Part shown: positions 62,973 to 64,000 of the stretch, one piece after another
Position numbering within the stretch: position 1 is the first letter of the stretch
Layout: each line of letters opens with the position of its first letter
Assembly: GCF_001591445.1 (NCBI RefSeq)
Contig: NZ_BCUX01000011.1
Span: forward strand, 84,780 to 148,779
DNA: 64,000 nt
From: Neobacillus drentensis NBRC 102427
GTDB taxonomy: Bacteria; Bacillota; Bacilli; Bacillales; Cytobacillaceae
Direction of reading: 5' to 3'
Translations under genes and position numbers: made by a program
Notes under the pieces: generated by a model
What the model saw: the letters and a program-made list of their open reading frames with translations, nothing else
What the model was told of the DNA's origin: nothing
Database searches by the model: none

Positions 62973-63803
62973 TCAAGTCCACTTCACACTTAAGAAACGT
63001 AAACATTCTGGCAAGTGTTTTGCCCAAGCCTTTTCATTATGTTCTTCATCCGCAAAAATATTTAAACGAATGCTATCAATTGGAACAGAGCCTTTTATCA
63101 GTTGTTTATAATACTTAAGCGAGCAATCGATATATGCTTGCTTCATATTACCATACAACATTTGTCGATCGACATCATCGCCTTCCTGTGTCCCAACTTG
63201 AATGTACACGCGTTGTTCAGGGTCCAACTCTTTTCTAGCAATATAGCTGTCAAAGGCTTTACTTGTAATCCAATTAGCTAAAGAAAAAATGCCTAAACCA
63301 CCAATTTGATCTTTATATTCAATACCCATAAAAGCCGAAATATTTCCTCCAAGTGAACTGCCAATCAAAGCTGTATGATATTTATCCGATTTAGTTCGGT
63401 AATGTTTATCGATAAACGGCTTCACGACTGTCATGACAAACTCAGCAAACTCCGCGCCTCTTCCGCCTAGTTCAATATCTTCAGGAAGTGGGCTTTCAGT
63501 AATTTTCCAAGGCGTATATTCATTAATTCGATCTTGTCCAGCGTTATCTATCCCAACAACAATCATCTTCGGTAAATCGGGGTTTTGTTTAATTGCCGGA
63601 ATAACTTTCCATGAATACCCACTATAAGATTCACTACTGTAGAATACATTTTGTCCATCATGCATATAGACAACTGGATAATTTATAGCCTCATCTTTAT
63701 CATAATTTTTCGGCAATAAAACACGCACGCGCCGTCTTTCATTTTTATAAGACATATGTAATTGATGTGTTTCTAGTTTTAAATAAAAATAGGATTGATT
63801 CAT
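62973..63803 (-). CDS. Alpha/beta-hydrolase, Fes/IroE-like esterase
   Basis: 276 residues from the ATG at 63803, after GGGAGG. The nucleophile elbow is GSSLGGNIS, and the catalytic His is probably in DEEHNEKAW. The N-terminus (RRVRVLLPKNYDKDEAINYPVVYMHDGQNVF) is typical of the enterochelin-esterase/EstA family. It is the first gene of the operon with the ATP-grasp ligase and a second esterase. AT-rich DNA with a small hairpin (about 63898-63945) lies upstream to the window end. Confidence 0.87.
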   Translation of the reverse strand: MNQSYFYLKLETHQLHMSYKNERRRVRVLLPKNYDKDEAINYPVVYMHDGQNVFYSSESYSGYSWKVIPAIKQNPDLPKMIVVGIDNAGQDRINEYTPWKITESPLPEDIELGGRGAEFAEFVMTVVKPFIDKHYRTKSDKYHTALIGSSLGGNISAFMGIEYKDQIGGLGIFSLANWITSKAFDSYIARKELDPEQRVYIQVGTQEGDDVDRQMLYGNMKQAYIDCSLKYYKQLIKGSVPIDSIRLNIFADEEHNEKAWAKHLPECLRFLSVKWT

Positions 63804-64000
63804 TTTACCTCCCACTCCTTTGATATTATATTAAATATACTGAATAAGTTTAATGTTCACAATAAAAAAAATAAGAAAAAGCGGGCAAACTGTTAACAGG
63901 TTTATTTGTGAGGCGCAAAACGGTTAATCACAAACCTATCCATAGCAAATTACATAAATTCCCCAACACAATACACAATATATAGCACAGTAAAAAAGGC

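Overview
The window reads as the chromosome of a spore-forming, low-GC Firmicute of the Bacillus/Neobacillus type. Supporting signs are strong GGAGG ribosome sites, frequent TTG/GTG starts, a YoaS/YozG pair, a YjcZ-like sporulation peptide, an IDEAL-domain protein, a RocB homologue, ECF sigma factors and many U-tailed hairpin terminators. I see no rRNA, tRNA, CRISPR array, prophage or intact transposase. The genus is an inference.

Layout. 1-2 kb: a partial macro-domain protein (minus), then a YodB-like HxlR redox regulator with a DsbA/SpxH-like protein. 2.3-7.4 kb: a gentisate pathway (3-hydroxybenzoate 6-monooxygenase, IclR regulator, fumarylpyruvate-hydrolase-type protein, gentisate 1,2-dioxygenase) plus a DinB-fold protein that may be a thiol-dependent maleylpyruvate isomerase. 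7.9-19.6 kb: housekeeping and accessory genes, including a cell-wall hydrolase, a zinc-ribbon PrsW-like protease, an amino-acid ABC transporter, a membrane-tethered sigma/anti-sigma fusion, an old-yellow-enzyme and an Rrf2 regulator. 19.9-23.9 kb: a sigma54-driven module (enhancer-binding protein, ureohydrolase, NCS1 permease) with a clear -24/-12 promoter. 24-35 kb: mixed genes, decayed genes (plsC-like, DUF4386 scrap), an orphan ECF sigma factor and a VanR/S-type two-component system. 35.2-39.1 kb: a two-gene McrBC-type restriction system whose GTPase carries a long coiled coil.

41-56 kb is the most interesting block. A minus-strand operon encodes a pentein-fold amidinohydrolase, a PotABCD-like ABC transporter, an L-lactate-dehydrogenase-like protein, a dimethylargininase-like enzyme and RocB. 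It diverges from an IclR regulator, an aminotransferase and a GlcD-type flavin oxidase. The shared intergenic region has a near-consensus promoter whose -10 sits inside a palindrome. I infer a catabolic system for arginine derivatives, possibly methylated arginines.

56-60.9 kb is a graveyard: a katG remnant, a frameshifted DUF4160 gene beside DUF2442, a candidate IS605 right end/omegaRNA without tnpB, and REP-like hairpins around a stand-alone Rieske oxygenase. 60.9-63.8 kb is a tight three-gene operon of two esterase-like proteins and an ATP-grasp ligase. Several short dispersed repeat families link the intergenic regions.
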